A stretch of DNA of 64,000 nucleotides from Oceanisphaera litoralis (GCF_016907015.1 NZ_JAFBBE010000002.1:62001-126000), one strand, 5' to 3'; numbered from the stretch's first letter, positions 26,566 through 34,451 are shown. Notes: generated from the letters alone by a model not told the origin. Translations and numbers: made by a program.

Positions 26566-26910
26566 ATGAACGACTTCATCATTGCCATGACCCTCATCAC
26601 CGCCCTGTTGGCTGTGTTCTTCGTGTACATGCTGGTCTGCGAGGCCCGTATGACCTGTGGCCACGCAGCCACGGTCACCCTGGCTGTGCAGCCCACTGAC
26701 GAGGACGAGGTGAGCCGTGCCATTGACTGGACAGCCACCCTGGTCATCCGTGACCTGGACGGTAACCAGATGCGCCACTGTCGCGCCCCTAACCAGTGGG
26801 ACGCAGACAGCATCCAGAACTGGATAGCCTACGCAGTACCCCACCACCTGCTGCTTGCGGGCGTCGACGTCTATGTCGGCGGTGTGTGGATCGGCTCTAC
26901 CGAGTGTTAA
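26566..26910 (+). CDS. Small membrane-anchored protein, unknown
   Basis: Start at the ATG at 26566 with AGGAGTAACACC upstream; two earlier in-frame ATGs lack an SD. The 114-aa product has one N-terminal hydrophobic helix (FIIAMTLITALLAVFFVYML). A soluble domain follows with beta strands (AATVTLAVQPTDED, TATLVIRDLDGNQ) and two cysteines near the membrane. It is the first plus-strand gene. No domain is recognised. Confidence 0.65.
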   Translation: MNDFIIAMTLITALLAVFFVYMLVCEARMTCGHAATVTLAVQPTDEDEVSRAIDWTATLVIRDLDGNQMRHCRAPNQWDADSIQNWIAYAVPHHLLLAGVDVYVGGVWIGSTEC

Positions 26911-26936
26911 TCAACCCCAACCCAAGGAGTAAGACC

Positions 26937-27188
26937 ATGAACGAACTGAACCAACTGATTGCATCCCAGCACGACGAGCTGCCTAGCTGTGCCTGGCAGT
27001 CCATCGACCAGTTACCCCGCGAGAGCTGGGAGCCGCTGGTAACGGGAGCAGAGGAATACTGGACCTCGCAAGAGGATCGGGAAGACGAGCTGGTGTGGAC
27101 GCAGATGGCTTCGGCCTATGACGCCTATACCCAGCAAGTAGAAGAAGAACAGGGCGAGACAGATGACCTGCTCGCCCTGTTTATGTAA
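26937..27188 (+). CDS. Small acidic protein, unknown
   Basis: An 83-aa acidic protein starting at 26937 after AAGGAGTAAGACC, a strong SD. It is mostly Glu, Asp and Gln with aromatic residues (ESWEPLVTGAEEYWTSQEDR). It belongs to a run of early genes each with its own good SD. No recognised domain. Confidence 0.65.
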   Translation: MNELNQLIASQHDELPSCAWQSIDQLPRESWEPLVTGAEEYWTSQEDREDELVWTQMASAYDAYTQQVEEEQGETDDLLALFM

Positions 27189-27270
27189 CCACCCACCCAA
27201 AGTAGCAAACCGGACAGGCGTCAACTTCCACGCAGCCGTCTGTCCAACACTATCCAATGGAGATTACACA

Positions 27271-28491
27271 ATGAACGCTATCACCTTCACTAAAGCCGTT
27301 GCAACTGAAATCCGTCTGTCTGCCGAGTTCAACATGCCTACCGCAGAGTTCCAGAAGCTGGTGTCCAACGAAATGCTCAAGGCTCGCACCAAGTACGACG
27401 CCTGGAACGACAAGAGCACCATGCTCCGTGCCCTGCACAAGGAGAGCTATGCCTTCTGGCGGGTGCATTCCACCGAGGCGATGCGCGTCATGTGTACCGA
27501 TGCGTTAGGCGTCAAGGACCACCGCGAGTTCTGCGCGGTGTTCGCCAAGGGCCTGACCAAACTGGAGGCTGAGTACGACCTGTTCTGCAAGAAGCAGGCT
27601 GGCCTGTTCACCGCGCTGGGGGCCAACACCGCCATGAGCGGCTTTGTCACCCTGCGTATGGAGACCGCTGCCGGTAGCGGTGTGTACCACACCTTCGATA
27701 AGGAGCAGCTGGTTCACTACATCGTCGGGGTGGGTCAGTACAGCAAAGAGACCCGGTTCAACAAGGACGATGCCCGCCGCGTTGCTGACCTGTTCAGCGT
27801 CGAGGTGGACATGGCCGGGTTGAAGGCCCTGTTCCATGAGCACCCGGTAGCGGCCGAGGCGTGGGAGAAGGTGATGACTTCACCCTACACCAAGGAACGC
27901 CGCAAGGCTTTACTGCAGCAGGACCATTTCACCACCCGCAAGAACAACAACGGGTTCGATGGGATGGTCACTCACCTGCCGGAGAACAAGCGTTACAACC
28001 CCACCAACGGTGAGGTCCACCACCTGCTGAGCGCCCTGCTCAAGCAGTGGGAGTTCGGGTACAACCTGGCTCGCCGCGCCATTGAGCGGGACCTGGAAGC
28101 ATCCAATGCCGCCTACAAGGCGCTGCATACCGGCGGCGAGAGCATTGCCGACTGGGAACTGGGTCGTACCGATGCCTGGGGCGAGGAGTGGGTAGGCGAC
28201 TATGAGCTGCACAACCGTCTGGATGAGCTGTTCAACATCGACCGTCACATTCAGGCGGCGCTGCACGGGGCCAACAAGGTGCTGGAAGCGGTCCATGGCA
28301 AGCTGGCCTTCCACCATATCCGCAAGGATGGTGAGTTCATCAAGGTAACCGACCGCAACGCCGCCAATGCGCTGCGTTTGGGAGCCTGGTACGAGAAACG
28401 TGACGCTCAGGCAGCGGCTGAGTGGGAAACCCTCACTGCGGCTCGACTGGATGCTATCGCCAAGGTCATGGCCACCACGTTCAAAGCCTAA
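27271..28491 (+). CDS. Early protein of unknown function (406 aa)
   Basis: Start at the ATG at 27271 (SD-like GGAGATTACACA). The 406-aa product is helical and charged with many conserved-looking aromatic and His residues (HHIRKDGEFIKVTD, MLRALHKESYAFWRVHS). It shows no signal peptide, membrane segment or Walker motif. Strong SD, lead position and the terminator at 28508 suggest high expression. Similar mid-size proteins lead early operons in other phages. No function can be assigned. Confidence 0.7.
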   Translation: MNAITFTKAVATEIRLSAEFNMPTAEFQKLVSNEMLKARTKYDAWNDKSTMLRALHKESYAFWRVHSTEAMRVMCTDALGVKDHREFCAVFAKGLTKLEAEYDLFCKKQAGLFTALGANTAMSGFVTLRMETAAGSGVYHTFDKEQLVHYIVGVGQYSKETRFNKDDARRVADLFSVEVDMAGLKALFHEHPVAAEAWEKVMTSPYTKERRKALLQQDHFTTRKNNNGFDGMVTHLPENKRYNPTNGEVHHLLSALLKQWEFGYNLARRAIERDLEASNAAYKALHTGGESIADWELGRTDAWGEEWVGDYELHNRLDELFNIDRHIQAALHGANKVLEAVHGKLAFHHIRKDGEFIKVTDRNAANALRLGAWYEKRDAQAAAEWETLTAARLDAIAKVMATTFKA

Positions 28492-28507
28492 CCGAGAGGC
28501 ATACTCA

Positions 28508-28533
28508 GGGTCACCTTCGGGTGGCCCTTTTGG
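28508..28533 (+). terminator. Intrinsic terminator
   Basis: GGGTCACC-TTCG-GGTGGCCC followed by TTTT lies 16 bp after the stop of the 406-aa gene. The TTCG tetraloop makes it a stable hairpin. Confidence 0.75.
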
Positions 28534-28567
28534 ATGACTTTCATCCCCTACCCACAAGGAGTACACC

Positions 28568-29002
28568 ATGAATATCGAATCCCTATTCAGCGCCATGTCA
28601 GTCGACAACAGCGCCTATGAAGAAGCCACCTTTGATAATCTGCTATCCGGTCTGCGTAGTCAGAGCATGGCAGCCGAACACAAACCCGCTGCCCCCAAGC
28701 CGCGCATCCGTGCCTACAGCCCTGAATACTGGGAATGGCTGGGGGTTGCTCAACCTGTGCCGGCGGTCGAGCCAGAGCCGGCAGTCGAGCAAATTGTCCC
28801 CGCCATTGATACCGTCTGCTCCTGCTGTAAGGGCACCGGCGTGTATGTGGGCCGCACCTATCAGACCCGCTGTGCTCGTTGTAAGGGTGACGGCATCCTG
28901 CAGCCTGGCCACATCAAGGCGTTCGCCACCTGGCAGAGCGCCCGTGCGGCAGGAATGCCTCGGGTCGTGGATAACTTCGGCGCTCAGTTCAACCTGCAAT
29001 AA
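28568..29002 (+). CDS. Zinc-knuckle protein with DnaJ-type CxxCxGxG motifs
   Basis: A 144-aa protein. The C-terminal region has CSCCKGTGVYVGRTYQTRC and then ARCKGDGI, two C-x2-C-x-G-x-G elements like one DnaJ zinc module. The N-terminal half is low-complexity (Pro/Ala/Glu). It starts 8 bp after a GGAG SD, in an early region otherwise poor in long genes. Its partner is unknown. Zinc binding is inferred from the cysteine pattern. Confidence 0.7.
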   Translation: MNIESLFSAMSVDNSAYEEATFDNLLSGLRSQSMAAEHKPAAPKPRIRAYSPEYWEWLGVAQPVPAVEPEPAVEQIVPAIDTVCSCCKGTGVYVGRTYQTRCARCKGDGILQPGHIKAFATWQSARAAGMPRVVDNFGAQFNLQ

Positions 29003-29475
29003 GCAGCCCTGAGCACGGGTTACTGACCCTCTCACCCTCGGCCCACCTTAACCCGCACTGAGTTCCCTGTCCGGTACCGGTTGCCCGGCCTCCGCCCCCA
29101 ACGGTCCATCGCATTAACCCTCACCCATACGGGATGGCCTATCCCTCTGTCCCTCCGAACATGGCCTCCGGCCCAAACCCCCGGTCCGTAGGTGCGGTGC
29201 GAAGTGCCACCCCCAACCCCCGAGCCTGACCTGTGCGTGTGCGAGTGCGAGTGCGAGGTGCGGTGTGGGGGGACGTGAGGGCCATTGACGCCTTGTGGAT
29301 GGGGGGGGTGGTTGGTCGGCAGGTGGCAGGTGGCAGGTGGCAGGTGGCAGGTGGATAGGGGCAGAGGGGCGGAGGGGCGGAGGCAGGCGGTGGGTGGTCG
29401 GTCGGCAGGTGTCAGGAATTCGAGGACATGAGGGCCATTGACGCCTTGTGGAGTGGGGACAGAGGAGCACCAATC
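29003..29475 (+). other. Non-coding, G-rich repeat region
   Basis: No convincing gene. The sequence is low-complexity and G-rich with 6- and 7-bp tandem repeats and two copies of a 29-bp repeat (given separately). The one long minus-strand frame here is composed of Pro/His/Thr runs that follow the repeats and is not believable. Confidence 0.7.
29271..29452 (+). repeat. 29-bp direct repeats flanking a 7-bp tandem array
   Basis: A 29-bp element containing GGGCCATTGACGCCTTGTGG occurs at 29271-29299 and 29424-29452 with one mismatch, 153 bp apart. Between them GGCAGGT is repeated five times (29318-29352). A related remnant, GACGCCCTTGTGGAGATGG, lies near 30079. CAGGAATTCGAGG occurs at both 29413 and 29976. 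The pattern suggests duplication of a leader segment placed before small early genes. Confidence 0.75.
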
Positions 29476-29613
29476 ATGGACAAGCAACAGTTAATCACGG
29501 CCCGTCGTCGAGCGGCCGAGGCACGTCGACAGTGGGCATTGGGCAACCGCACGGTGGCGAGTCTGCTGTGGGAGCAGGCCAAGCAACCGTGGAAGAAGGA
29601 GAAAGCAGCATGA
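29476..29613 (+). CDS. 45-aa basic early peptide
   Basis: Starts at the ATG at 29476 with GAGGAGCACC as SD. The product is rich in Arg, Lys and Ala (ARRRAAEARRQWALGNRTVA) and overlaps the next start by 4 bp (ATGA). Very basic and short, it could bind nucleic acid. The overlap and SD support it as real. Confidence 0.55.
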   Translation: MDKQQLITARRRAAEARRQWALGNRTVASLLWEQAKQPWKKEKAA

Positions 29614-29975
29614 AGCACAGTGCTGGAGAGTTGTTAGCTATCGAGCTGTTCACCGATCCGCGACCGTGGGAGCTGGTCAACATTGCGGAGTACGGTGGCG
29701 TGGCCAGTGGTTGGCTGACCCCGGACATGGATTTCGTGTTCAACATCAACGATGGGAAAACACGGACGGTGGATGCGTTCACCTTTCTGATGATGCGCCT
29801 GCCGCATTCGACCTATGGCCCGCGTTGTCCGTTCTGTGGCGTGGCGGTGTGGCGGGGGGCCGATGAATGTGAGCCACCGGCCGATTACTGCCACCATGAC
29901 CATGACCAGGATAAGGCCGATGTGCTCAACGACTGGGTGGCCATGACCCAAGAGCTGATGACCAAGGCTGAGTGA
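29610..29975 (+). CDS. Cysteine-containing early protein, unknown
   Basis: A 121-aa protein starting at the ATG overlapping the previous stop. The middle is beta-rich (PDMDFVFNINDGKTRTVDAF). The C-terminal half carries RCPFCGVAVWRG and then CEPPADYCHHDHD, a possible zinc site. No family is recognised. It closes the second early gene cluster. Confidence 0.6.
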   Translation: MKHSAGELLAIELFTDPRPWELVNIAEYGGVASGWLTPDMDFVFNINDGKTRTVDAFTFLMMRLPHSTYGPRCPFCGVAVWRGADECEPPADYCHHDHDQDKADVLNDWVAMTQELMTKAE

Positions 29976-30730
29976 CAGGAATTCGAGGTCGGGGGCCGCC
30001 AACGACCGGCGCCTGACCAACAAGCAATGCCCACCGTCACCTGACCCGTGGCGTGTGGCCGGTAACCAGCCCGGAGGCAACGACGCCCTTGTGGAGATGG
30101 ACGAAAGCCGCCAAGGATGGCCCTTTTACAATACACTGGGTTAGTGGCTAATGGTCAGTGATTTATGCTGCTAAACAGGGTGTGGTCTCGATTATTATTC
30201 GAAGGTGCCCACGATTCAAAAATCGGTGGCCACTGTTGTAGTTTCGACCTCGAAAAGCGGCCAACCGACCAAGTACCCATGGCAAGGGTGGGGTTATCGG
30301 TCGGGGTTAACCGCCGAAAACAGGGTCGAGGTCGGGGAACAAGGTTGTGGGCGGGTTCTTGGCCTCGTTTTTCGGTGCTTTTCCAAATATTAGTGCCCAC
30401 GATCCCACCAATTTTAGGGGTTTTAAAAATTAGTGGCCAGAGGCAAACCCAGGCACAGCAAGGGTTACAGAGCTTTTGGCCACCGATCCCACTTTGGTCA
30501 CCAATATTTTCAAGTTCGCCGGGAAATCACTTTTTTATTCTTTGTAAATTCTTTCCTGGCGATGTAGGAAAAAACACCCAATATAGGTGGCCAAAGTGTC
30601 CAGAGCCTCGTAAACCCAGTAACGGCGCGGGTTTCCGCTGGGCAGTATCCCAAAAAATCGGTGGCCACGGTTTTAGGGACCACACAAAGTGGCCCAGAAT
30701 ATTCTACTGTTGGCCAGTATCGGAGGTTAT
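29976..30730 (+). other. Long non-coding region upstream of the DNA-binding gene
   Basis: About 755 bp without a believable gene. 29976-30130 is G-rich and repeats elements of the 29.3-29.5 kb leader. 30180-30720 is more AT-rich and carries repeated GTGGCCA-type elements (separate entry). A 193-codon frame here has no SD, atypical composition and no recognisable content. The region could hold the replication origin or a regulatory leader. Confidence 0.6.
30203..30720. repeat. Dispersed GGTGGCCA repeats (iteron- or operator-like)
   Basis: ATCGGTGGCCAC occurs at 30222-30233 and 30657-30668. Variants are TTAGTGGCCAGA (near 30430), ATAGGTGGCCAAA (near 30584) and, inverted, TTTTGGCCACCGATCCC (near 30474). 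Shorter GTGGCCC/TTGGCCA forms lie near 30689 and 30712. GTGCCCACGAT occurs at about 30206 and 30394. Copies are in both orientations with uneven spacing and often preceded by A-runs. This suits binding sites for one DNA-binding protein. Confidence 0.6.
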
Positions 30731-31177
30731 ATGCGTATATGTGTGAAATGGTCGCCCGCTGATGATGCTCTTATGCTTGGGTTGGCTCGCTCTGGACATA
30801 CCAATGCTCAGATAGCCGAGGGTATAGGACGCACGGAGGGAGCGGTGCGGAAGCGTCTGGAGCGGCACACCAAGCCCGAGTGGCTACCGACCTATGAATC
30901 AGGTGTCAAACTGGGCCGCAAGCCCAAGCTAAAATCCCCGCCAACGCCCAAGGTTAAGGAGCCACCGTCAGAAGCCCTTGAACTTCACTACCAGTTGCTG
31001 GAAGCCGAGCAGAAGCTGGAGGTCGCCCTGACCAAGCTGGGTGACCGCCGGCAACTGGCCCAGCCCGAGGTAATCAAGGTTCTCCGACGTTTGTTGAAGG
31101 ACATTCCGCCCTATGAAGAAGAGGCGCGGGCCGCCCTCAGAAACGAGTTGCAACGCTGGGAGGCCAAAGGGACATGA
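30731..31177 (+). CDS. SANT/Myb-like helix-turn-helix DNA-binding protein
   Basis: Start at the ATG at 30731 with CGGAGG as SD. In the 148-aa product, residues ~5-45 (KWSPADDALMLGLARSGHTN, then AQIAEGIGRTEGAVRKRLER) match a SANT/Myb-like or GcrA-like helix-turn-helix: W, a three-helix spacing and a basic recognition helix. The middle is a basic Pro/Lys-rich linker and the C-terminus is coiled-coil-like. It directly follows the repeat region, a likely binding target. It may be an early regulator or origin-binding protein. Confidence 0.7.
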   Translation: MRICVKWSPADDALMLGLARSGHTNAQIAEGIGRTEGAVRKRLERHTKPEWLPTYESGVKLGRKPKLKSPPTPKVKEPPSEALELHYQLLEAEQKLEVALTKLGDRRQLAQPEVIKVLRRLLKDIPPYEEEARAALRNELQRWEAKGT

Positions 31178-31200
31178 TTACATGATTTTTTCTGTTAAAA

Positions 31201-32382
31201 ATGCGAGAATTCCGGCCGCTTGTCTCCAAAACAGTTTTGTGTGGACTCAGACTGAAATGCTGTCTTGATACAGGCGTTATGTTAAGTTTTATTGACGGAT
31301 GTGTTGAAATGAATGACGTTGTAAAAGCAGCTAAAAAGCTAGAGCGTACTAGCACGGTTGGGAGAGGGCGCTCCGTAACGCTTGTTGAGTCTCTGAATGA
31401 GACCTTTTGGAAGGATGAGCTAATTAATGTTTCTGTCGGGGATAGCCTTAATTATTACAATAGTTGGGGTGATCCTACTTGTATTGTAAGTGATGGTGCT
31501 TACGGTGTACTTGGTTTTGAAGGGGATACGTCTGACCACTTAGGATTGCCCGAGTGGTATGAACCACACGTTGCTGCATGGTCAAAAAAAGCAACTGCGC
31601 AAACTACTCTCTGGTTTTGGAATAGTGAAATAGGTTGGGCGGCTGTGCATCCTATTTTAGAAAAATACGGCTGGCGTTATGTTAATGCTAATGTTTGGAA
31701 TAAAGGTAAAGGGCATATCGCTGGTAACGTAAATACGGCTAAAATTCGTAGGTTTCCGGTAACTACAGAAATATGTGTTCAATATGTATTCGAAGCGCGT
31801 GTGGGTGACTTGCCTTTACGAGAGTGGCTTATCGGAGAGTGGACTCGTTCTAGTCTTCCTAGGAAAGCTGCTAATACTGCATGTGGAGTAAAAGATGCGG
31901 CAGCGAGAAAGTATCTTGATAAGGGGCACTTGTGGTACTTTCCACCACCAGAAATGTTCCAGAAGATGCAAGAGTACGCCAATGAACACGGTAAAAGCAG
32001 TGGTAAACCATACTTTTCTATAGATGGTATAAACCCTGCCACTGCGGATGAATGGGAGAGAATGCGAGCGAAATTTCGTTGTCCTTATGGTGTGACGAAT
32101 GTGTGGGAACGACCTGCATTGCGCGGTAAAGAACGTTTTTCAGTTCCTGGGGGTAAAGCTGTCCACTTAAACCAAAAACCTTTGGATTTAATGACTCAAA
32201 TTATCGAGTCTTCTACAGATGAAAGCGACGTTGTATGGGAACCATTTGGAGGGCTTTTTTCGGCTTCCGTAGCAGCAAGGCGTTTAAAGAGACGGGCCTA
32301 CTCTGCAGAAATAGACCCGACATACTTCCATTATGGTTTAGAAAGAATCAAAGAAGAATCTCATCAGTATCCTCTTCGGTGA
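31201..32382 (+). CDS. Type II DNA methyltransferase (modification)
   Basis: A 393-codon frame. In-frame ATGs at 31279 and 31309 are equally possible starts because no clear SD marks 31201. The C-terminal VVWEPFGGLFSASVAARRLK, ending near YSAEID, is the AdoMet-binding motif I (PFGG form). The upstream IVSDGAYGVLGF is in the place of the catalytic DPPY/SPPY motif. This order (catalytic motif before FxGxG) is the beta class of N4-C/N6-A methylases. It is visibly AT-rich next to its GC-rich neighbours and pairs with the convergent nuclease gene, overlapping it by 35 bp. Confidence 0.82.
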   Translation: MREFRPLVSKTVLCGLRLKCCLDTGVMLSFIDGCVEMNDVVKAAKKLERTSTVGRGRSVTLVESLNETFWKDELINVSVGDSLNYYNSWGDPTCIVSDGAYGVLGFEGDTSDHLGLPEWYEPHVAAWSKKATAQTTLWFWNSEIGWAAVHPILEKYGWRYVNANVWNKGKGHIAGNVNTAKIRRFPVTTEICVQYVFEARVGDLPLREWLIGEWTRSSLPRKAANTACGVKDAAARKYLDKGHLWYFPPPEMFQKMQEYANEHGKSSGKPYFSIDGINPATADEWERMRAKFRCPYGVTNVWERPALRGKERFSVPGGKAVHLNQKPLDLMTQIIESSTDESDVVWEPFGGLFSASVAARRLKRRAYSAEIDPTYFHYGLERIKEESHQYPLR

Positions 32383-33265
32383 TGCCGAGGTGAGCTTGTA
32401 GGGCAGCGCGAACTTTGTCTTCGCGCCCTTTACTGCCCAGCAGTTTATTCCACTCTAAGATCGATTTGCCATGGACTTTCAAAGTGTAAATGTAACTCTT
32501 GAATGCTTCTATGTCGTGATGAAATATCCGATCCATTTTTGCAAAGTTGGTATCAACCCTATAATTGAAGCGTGAGGTTAACTCACGCAATTTTGCTTGA
32601 TACTCAGGGGTTGGCTTGTAATCTCTACCCCCAGAACCCCACGAGTTAACTATCTGCTGGGCTTGGAGGAATTCAACATCAGTTCCCTGAAATTTGAGAC
32701 CGTTTGTATTCGTCTGCTGAAGGTTGGCTGTGCGCTCTGAGGTATCTTCAGGCTCTAAGACTATGTAGTCAGGTGGATTGTGGTAATGGTTATCGCGCGC
32801 GCGGGCAACGGACAAGCCAGAAACCACGCATACCCCCATGATTCTCGGTTTGCCAAAAATAAGGTATTCAGGTAACCATGCAAGCATGGCAACATAAGTC
32901 TGGTCATCAGCAAAATGATTTTGGCTATCTTTAAATCGAGCAGTTATTTCTGTCGCTAGGGGAAACCATGCCTTTATTTCGAAGCCTGGAGTTGGGTAGG
33001 CGCCGGTAAAAATAGTATCTGGAAACCCAGGATCTTGTCTTAACCAAGAGCCATGGCCAGCAAACTCCCTTTGGTCATTAAGAAACTCAACCGCGTTAAA
33101 CTCGATCATATTTCCAACTAACGGAGAAAGCTTAGAAATGACCTTGGACAAGTTAACAGCAACATCTGGAGTGACGGGCTTGGTGACAGTTAAAACGTCG
33201 AAAATGTGACCTTCCATACGTCTAAGGTGCTGCGTACCTATTTTTATAACATCACTGGTGAGCAT
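32348..33265 (-). CDS. Probable Type II restriction endonuclease
   Basis: A 305-aa protein convergent with the methyltransferase and sharing its AT-rich composition. A PD-(D/E)XK-like site is visible: FPDTIFTG, then TPGFEIKAWFP (ExK). The C-terminal region (FNYRVDTNFAKMDRIFHHDI) is helical. Lack of homology to other phage genes and its pairing with a methylase support a restriction role: cutting DNA unmodified at the same site. The recognition sequence cannot be read from the gene. Confidence 0.78.
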   Translation of the reverse strand: MLTSDVIKIGTQHLRRMEGHIFDVLTVTKPVTPDVAVNLSKVISKLSPLVGNMIEFNAVEFLNDQREFAGHGSWLRQDPGFPDTIFTGAYPTPGFEIKAWFPLATEITARFKDSQNHFADDQTYVAMLAWLPEYLIFGKPRIMGVCVVSGLSVARARDNHYHNPPDYIVLEPEDTSERTANLQQTNTNGLKFQGTDVEFLQAQQIVNSWGSGGRDYKPTPEYQAKLRELTSRFNYRVDTNFAKMDRIFHHDIEAFKSYIYTLKVHGKSILEWNKLLGSKGREDKVRAALQAHLGITEEDTDEILL

Positions 33266-33365
33266 GAAATCCCCTTAACTAAAGCTTTCAAGTTATCCAT
33301 TTGGTACCTATTTGTCGAGTGGCGACCGTAAATAATCGATGCCCCTGAAAACTGTTCGCAAAAAT

Positions 33366-33408
33366 AACAGTAACACTGTTGTATTGATCTCAGTATCACT
33401 GTTATAGT
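33366..33408 (+). promoter_or_regulatory. Early promoter with two operators
   Basis: AACAGTAACACTGTT (33366-33380) is a perfect-looking palindrome; CAGTATCACTGTT (33391-33403) is a second. TTGTAT (33379-33384) and TATAGT (33403-33408) with 18-bp spacing form a sigma70-like promoter. TG precedes the -10, making it extended. The operators cover the upstream side of the -35 and the -35/-10 spacer. It heads the long run of small early genes. Confidence 0.8.
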
Positions 33409-33452
33409 CAGCCATGGTTATTCGCTGATGACCGCTCACTGCTCTGCTCTTT

Positions 33453-33480
33453 CCCCCGGCCTTGGTCGGGGGTTTTTTAT
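33453..33480 (+). terminator. Terminator in the leader of the early operon (attenuator)
   Basis: CCCCCG-GCCTTGGT-CGGGGG followed by TTTTTT lies about 45-70 bp downstream of the promoter -10 at 33403 and before the first gene at 33496. Transcripts from that promoter meet it before any coding sequence. It could therefore be an attenuation or antitermination control point, or it could only insulate against read-through. Confidence 0.75.
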
Positions 33481-33495
33481 ACCTGGAGGACACGA

Positions 33496-33705
33496 ATGGA
33501 CGCACACACTGTCATTTACCGCAACCCGCTGACAGGCCGGTTCAAGGTCAACACCGGGCTGTCGCTGGTTTACCGCGACGACTGCTCGCGACCCTTGTTA
33601 TTAGGCCGCGGGCAGACATTCCCGAGCCGAGGCAAGATACCGGAAGCAGAGCGGCGGAACTATCTGGCCGCTGGCAAGCCGGTACCGCGAGGCACGATAT
33701 GGTGA
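33496..33705 (+). CDS. Small early protein, unknown
   Basis: A 69-aa basic protein starting at 33496 (CTGGAGG SD). The N-terminal strand-turn pattern (VIYRNPLTGRFKVNTG) resembles a small beta-barrel. It overlaps the next start by 7 bp. First gene after the leader terminator. No domain is recognised. Confidence 0.6.
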   Translation: MDAHTVIYRNPLTGRFKVNTGLSLVYRDDCSRPLLLGRGQTFPSRGKIPEAERRNYLAAGKPVPRGTIW

Positions 33706-33932
33706 GCATCGGCGAATACAAGGTTCAGGTTAATGCCCTGATGGAGCTGTGGCATTCGCTGGACGTCGCCCAACGGCAGGAATATCTGTTGGAGCTGTGG
33801 CAGCGGGCCAAAAGCCGGTGGCCGCAGATGTGGAGTGTGCGCTGGGTAGGCCACCCGCAACTAAAAACCCGGCTTGCCAGCGCCCTCGACTCCCACCGAA
33901 AGGGTCACATCGAACCTTACATGGAGGAATAG
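33699..33932 (+). CDS. Small early protein, unknown
   Basis: Start chosen at the ATG at 33699 (MVSIGEYKVQVN), overlapping the previous stop; a longer frame starting at 33462 only reads the previous gene out of frame. The 77-aa product is helical and Arg/Trp-rich (LLELWQRAKSRWPQMWSVRW). Unknown function. Confidence 0.55.
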   Translation: MVSIGEYKVQVNALMELWHSLDVAQRQEYLLELWQRAKSRWPQMWSVRWVGHPQLKTRLASALDSHRKGHIEPYMEE

Positions 33933-33935
33933 AGC

Positions 33936-34130
33936 ATGAGAAAGCAGCCGGCGTTTTTTATCGCCTATCTGGCGGTGGTCGCTCTGTTGGCAATGGCCAT
34001 CCTGTTTACCCTGTTAATTAACATTGCGGAGGCAACCCATGACGCAACCCATGACAACACTCAGCACCCTGTTAGCGAGCGCGACGGCCTTGGAGCTGCG
34101 TTATGTGTACGAGAACAAGCAGCCGAGTGA
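33936..34130 (+). CDS. Small single-span membrane protein
   Basis: A 64-aa product starting at 33936 shortly after the previous stop. It has one strong hydrophobic helix (AFFIAYLAVVALLAMAILFT) and a polar tail. The reading frame overlaps the next gene by about 90 bp, which is unusual, so the tail may not be under selection. The helix and SD (GGAGGAATAGAGC) support expression. Confidence 0.5.
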   Translation: MRKQPAFFIAYLAVVALLAMAILFTLLINIAEATHDATHDNTQHPVSERDGLGAALCVREQAAE

Positions 34131-34404
34131 CGGCAGCGAAGGGTACTGTACGGCCATCGGCTCGGAGTACCTGCCACCGCACCCGGTCACGGACGCCGAG
34201 GTCAGCGAACATTTCTGGACGCTGTACAGTCGCGACCGCGAGGGATACGCCACTGCCTTGGTGGACGAAGCCGACCCGGTCAAGATGCTGGTCACCCTGC
34301 AACTGGTGCGCAACCGCCACCCGGTGTTGCATCGCACCTTGTATAACGACCCCGGACTGCGCGGGCTGTTGGACCACGCCAACGCGGTTTTTTTGGCGCT
34401 GTAA
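34039..34404 (+). CDS. Small early protein, unknown
   Basis: Starts at 34039 after GCGGAGGCAACCC; the ATG at 34051 is an alternative. The product is about 121 aa, acidic to neutral, with a conserved-looking strand set (LRYVYENKQPSDGSEGYCTA). It overlaps the upstream membrane-protein frame. An operator-family element follows directly at 34405. No domain is recognised. Confidence 0.6.
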   Translation: MTQPMTTLSTLLASATALELRYVYENKQPSDGSEGYCTAIGSEYLPPHPVTDAEVSEHFWTLYSRDREGYATALVDEADPVKMLVTLQLVRNRHPVLHRTLYNDPGLRGLLDHANAVFLAL

Positions 34405-34419
34405 AACCAGTAACACTTA
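34405..34419 (+). promoter_or_regulatory. Operator-family element
   Basis: AACCAGTAACACTTA matches the dispersed palindrome and lies in the 47-bp gap before the gene at 34452. The following sequence has only a weak -10-like TAACTT, so its role is less clear than at 33366 or 39531. Confidence 0.5.
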
Positions 34420-34451
34420 ACTTTAACCTGACAAAAAACAAGGAACACCCT

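Noticed and set aside
29318-29352. Possible CRISPR-like array
   Set aside because: Seven-bp units without spacers; no cas genes. The Cas4-like nuclease at 47067 is a common phage replication protein, not evidence of CRISPR.
29032-29487. Pro/His/Thr-rich minus-strand frame
   Set aside because: Follows the G-rich tandem repeats; no start signal.
30165-30746. 193-codon plus-strand frame in the repeat region
   Set aside because: No SD, atypical composition, and the bases are explained by GGTGGCCA repeats and AT-rich non-coding DNA.
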